6,621 bases of DNA. It comes from JBBRLA01 sp038231615. Its GTDB lineage: Bacteria > Myxococcota_A > Polyangia > Palsa-1104 > JAEUJZ01. The notes below the pieces were generated by a model that made no database searches, was not told the DNA's origin, and was given only the letters and a program-made list of their open reading frames with translations. Numbering within the stretch: position 1 is the stretch's first letter; each line of letters opens with the position of its first letter. This document shows, piece after piece, positions 5,550 to 6,621 of the stretch. The translations under genes and the position numbers were made by a program. The stretch spans positions 1 through 6,621 of the forward strand of contig JBBRLA010000494.1 in NCBI GenBank assembly GCA_038231615.1, written 5' to 3'.

Positions 5550-6338
5550 TCAGTTGATCCAACGCTTGTCTTCTGACTGGGGCTGCCGAGGGCGCTTCTC
5601 ATTTAAAAGACCCCCATCGAGGACCTTGTAGCGGCGCCGCTTGATCTGGGTCCGCAGGCGCCGGTACAAACGGCGCAGCTCGGTGATCGGCTGCGGGCGC
5701 GTCCGGCCTCCCAGCACCAGGCCGACGACAGCCCCGGCCCCCCCGGCCAGCATCGACACCCACTCGCGATGCCACAGGGAGATGACCAGGCTCAGCCCGA
5801 TGAAGAAGTAGGACAGGCCGCGTCCAGACACCGGCTGGCCGATGCCCCACAGAACGACCGGCTGGTCGCCGTAGAGCCTGCCGAATGACGCCAGGAGCGC
5901 CATGATGATGGGCCCGGCATGCAAGACCACCGAGACCTCGCGGGCCGACGGGATGAGGAAACCCACCGCGGCGGCGAAGATCGCCGACAGGACCGATGAG
6001 AGGACAAGCAGACGCAGGAAGTTGCGCCGGCCCAGGGCCTGCTCCACCGCGCTGCCCATGGAGTAAAGGAGGAATCCGGTGAAGAGCAGGGAGAAGAGGT
6101 CGGTCTCGATGACGGGGCTGGTCAAAAGCTGCCAGGGCATCGGCCAGAAGGCGACGCTCGGGCGCAGAAGCAGAAACTGGACGATGAAGGCGTGGACCGG
6201 GGGAAACAGGCCAAGCAGGCAGGTCGCGGCAAGAATGCCCAGAAGCAGCTTGACCCCCGGGGTGAACTGCGAGCCCAGACGGTATTCTCGCGGCGGCATG
6301 CCAGAAGGAGGGGAACGAAAACCGCGCTTTGGGTCCAT
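5550..6338 (-). CDS. Rhomboid-fold integral membrane protein lacking the catalytic dyad
   Basis: A 262-residue inner-membrane protein with about six hydrophobic segments (residues roughly 29-45, 79-98, 108-129, 137-153, 176-189 and 195-211), and a basic, cytosolic-looking C-terminus (ELRRLYRRLRTQIKRRR). The rhomboid framework is visible: WQLLTSP in loop 1, then GSAVEQALGRRNFLRL, equivalent to the family's 'G..lE...G...fl'. However, the GxSG active-site motif expected in the fourth segment is replaced by HAGP (140-143) and the sixth segment reads LAGGAGA with no His. It should therefore not cleave proteins and may bind membrane partners, as known rhomboid pseudoproteases do. The ATG at 6336-6338 is taken, but a TTG at 6347 with AGGGG six bases upstream is an equally good start and adds three residues. 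It follows the partial gene at the window edge by about 50 bp, and the helix-turn-helix gene follows in the same frame. Confidence 0.75.
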   Translation of the reverse strand: MDPKRGFRSPPSGMPPREYRLGSQFTPGVKLLLGILAATCLLGLFPPVHAFIVQFLLLRPSVAFWPMPWQLLTSPVIETDLFSLLFTGFLLYSMGSAVEQALGRRNFLRLLVLSSVLSAIFAAAVGFLIPSAREVSVVLHAGPIIMALLASFGRLYGDQPVVLWGIGQPVSGRGLSYFFIGLSLVISLWHREWVSMLAGGAGAVVGLVLGGRTRPQPITELRRLYRRLRTQIKRRRYKVLDGGLLNEKRPRQPQSEDKRWIN

Positions 6339-6390
6339 GCTACTCAAAGTAGTCCCCTGAAGACGGCCTCGCAAGTCTGCGGCGTTGCTT

Positions 6391-6621
6391 TCAGTCGCTT
6401 GCTGCCCCGTCGCCGAGGGCGGCGTCTGCCCCGGCCGCGATGCTCAGGTCCAGGGTCGGGGGGGCGTTCACCCCCAGCACCACCCCGTCCAGGTTGGTGA
6501 TCTGCCCGGTGCGCACCGTGCGCCTCACCATCGGAGGGACCACCGGCGTGGCCGGCGCGCAGGCCACGTCGTTTCCAAGGCCCATCAGCAGCTCGCCGCT
6601 GAGCTGCAGGTCGTAGTCCCC
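6391..6621 (-). CDS. C-terminal fragment of an unidentified protein, cut by the window edge
   Basis: The frame is open from the right edge (first residues GDYDLQLSGELLMGLG) to a TGA at 6391, giving 76 residues. It is rich in Val, Ala, Gly and Thr with short beta-like stretches (RTGQITNLDGVVLGV), no membrane helix and no charged helix, which suits an extracytoplasmic or beta-rich domain, but the family is not recognised. High third-position G/C supports coding. It precedes the rhomboid-like gene in the same direction by roughly 50 bp, so the two may be co-transcribed. The N-terminus, any signal peptide and hence the function lie outside the window. Confidence 0.6.
   Translation of the reverse strand, partial: GDYDLQLSGELLMGLGNDVACAPATPVVPPMVRRTVRTGQITNLDGVVLGVNAPPTLDLSIAAGADAALGDGAASD

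Overview
This is a GC-rich window with strong G/C at third codon positions, several unrelated short operons and long C-terminal tails. The protein flavour (TrmH subtype, a sigma-54-activator-type Fis helix-turn-helix, a DinG/YoaA-type helicase) suggests a deltaproteobacterium-like organism, possibly Myxococcota. That placement is inference from protein style, not a database result. Most of the window is chromosomal housekeeping DNA. I see no phage, insertion sequence, CRISPR array, rRNA or tRNA.

Layout. Positions 1-283 hold no confident complete gene. There is a plus-strand open frame entering from the left edge whose first ~30 residues resemble a Phd/StbD-type antitoxin C-terminus, then an AT-rich perfect palindrome, two copies of CCGATCGG, and a probable terminator for the minus-strand operon. 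That operon runs leftward from about 3039: a DinG/YoaA-type DNA helicase followed two bases later by queE (7-deazaguanine/queuosine pathway). Divergently on the plus strand lies a protein with three predicted iron-sulfur sites (one Fer4_19-like domain plus two CDGSH domains). A small minus-strand hypothetical protein (105 aa) follows, in locally less GC-rich DNA, and then plus-strand trmH (tRNA Gm18 2'-O-methyltransferase).

The right end is a minus-strand series: the C-terminus of an unidentified protein cut by the window edge, a rhomboid-fold membrane protein lacking the catalytic Ser and His, and a short stand-alone Fis/NtrC-type helix-turn-helix protein whose 3' end overlaps trmH tail to tail.

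The most interesting area is about 5150-5560. The rhomboid-like gene and the helix-turn-helix gene share one reading frame and are separated in that frame by a single TGA. A six-base homopolymer offers an alternative N-terminus. The 3' tail of the helix-turn-helix gene is overprinted on a six-unit 9-nt tandem repeat that encodes an LAD/LAE-rich tail of TrmH. Secondary points are the loss of one expected Fe-S cysteine in the DinG-like helicase (Cys to Arg, one base away) and the helicase-queE coupling. No clear new multi-gene system is evident.
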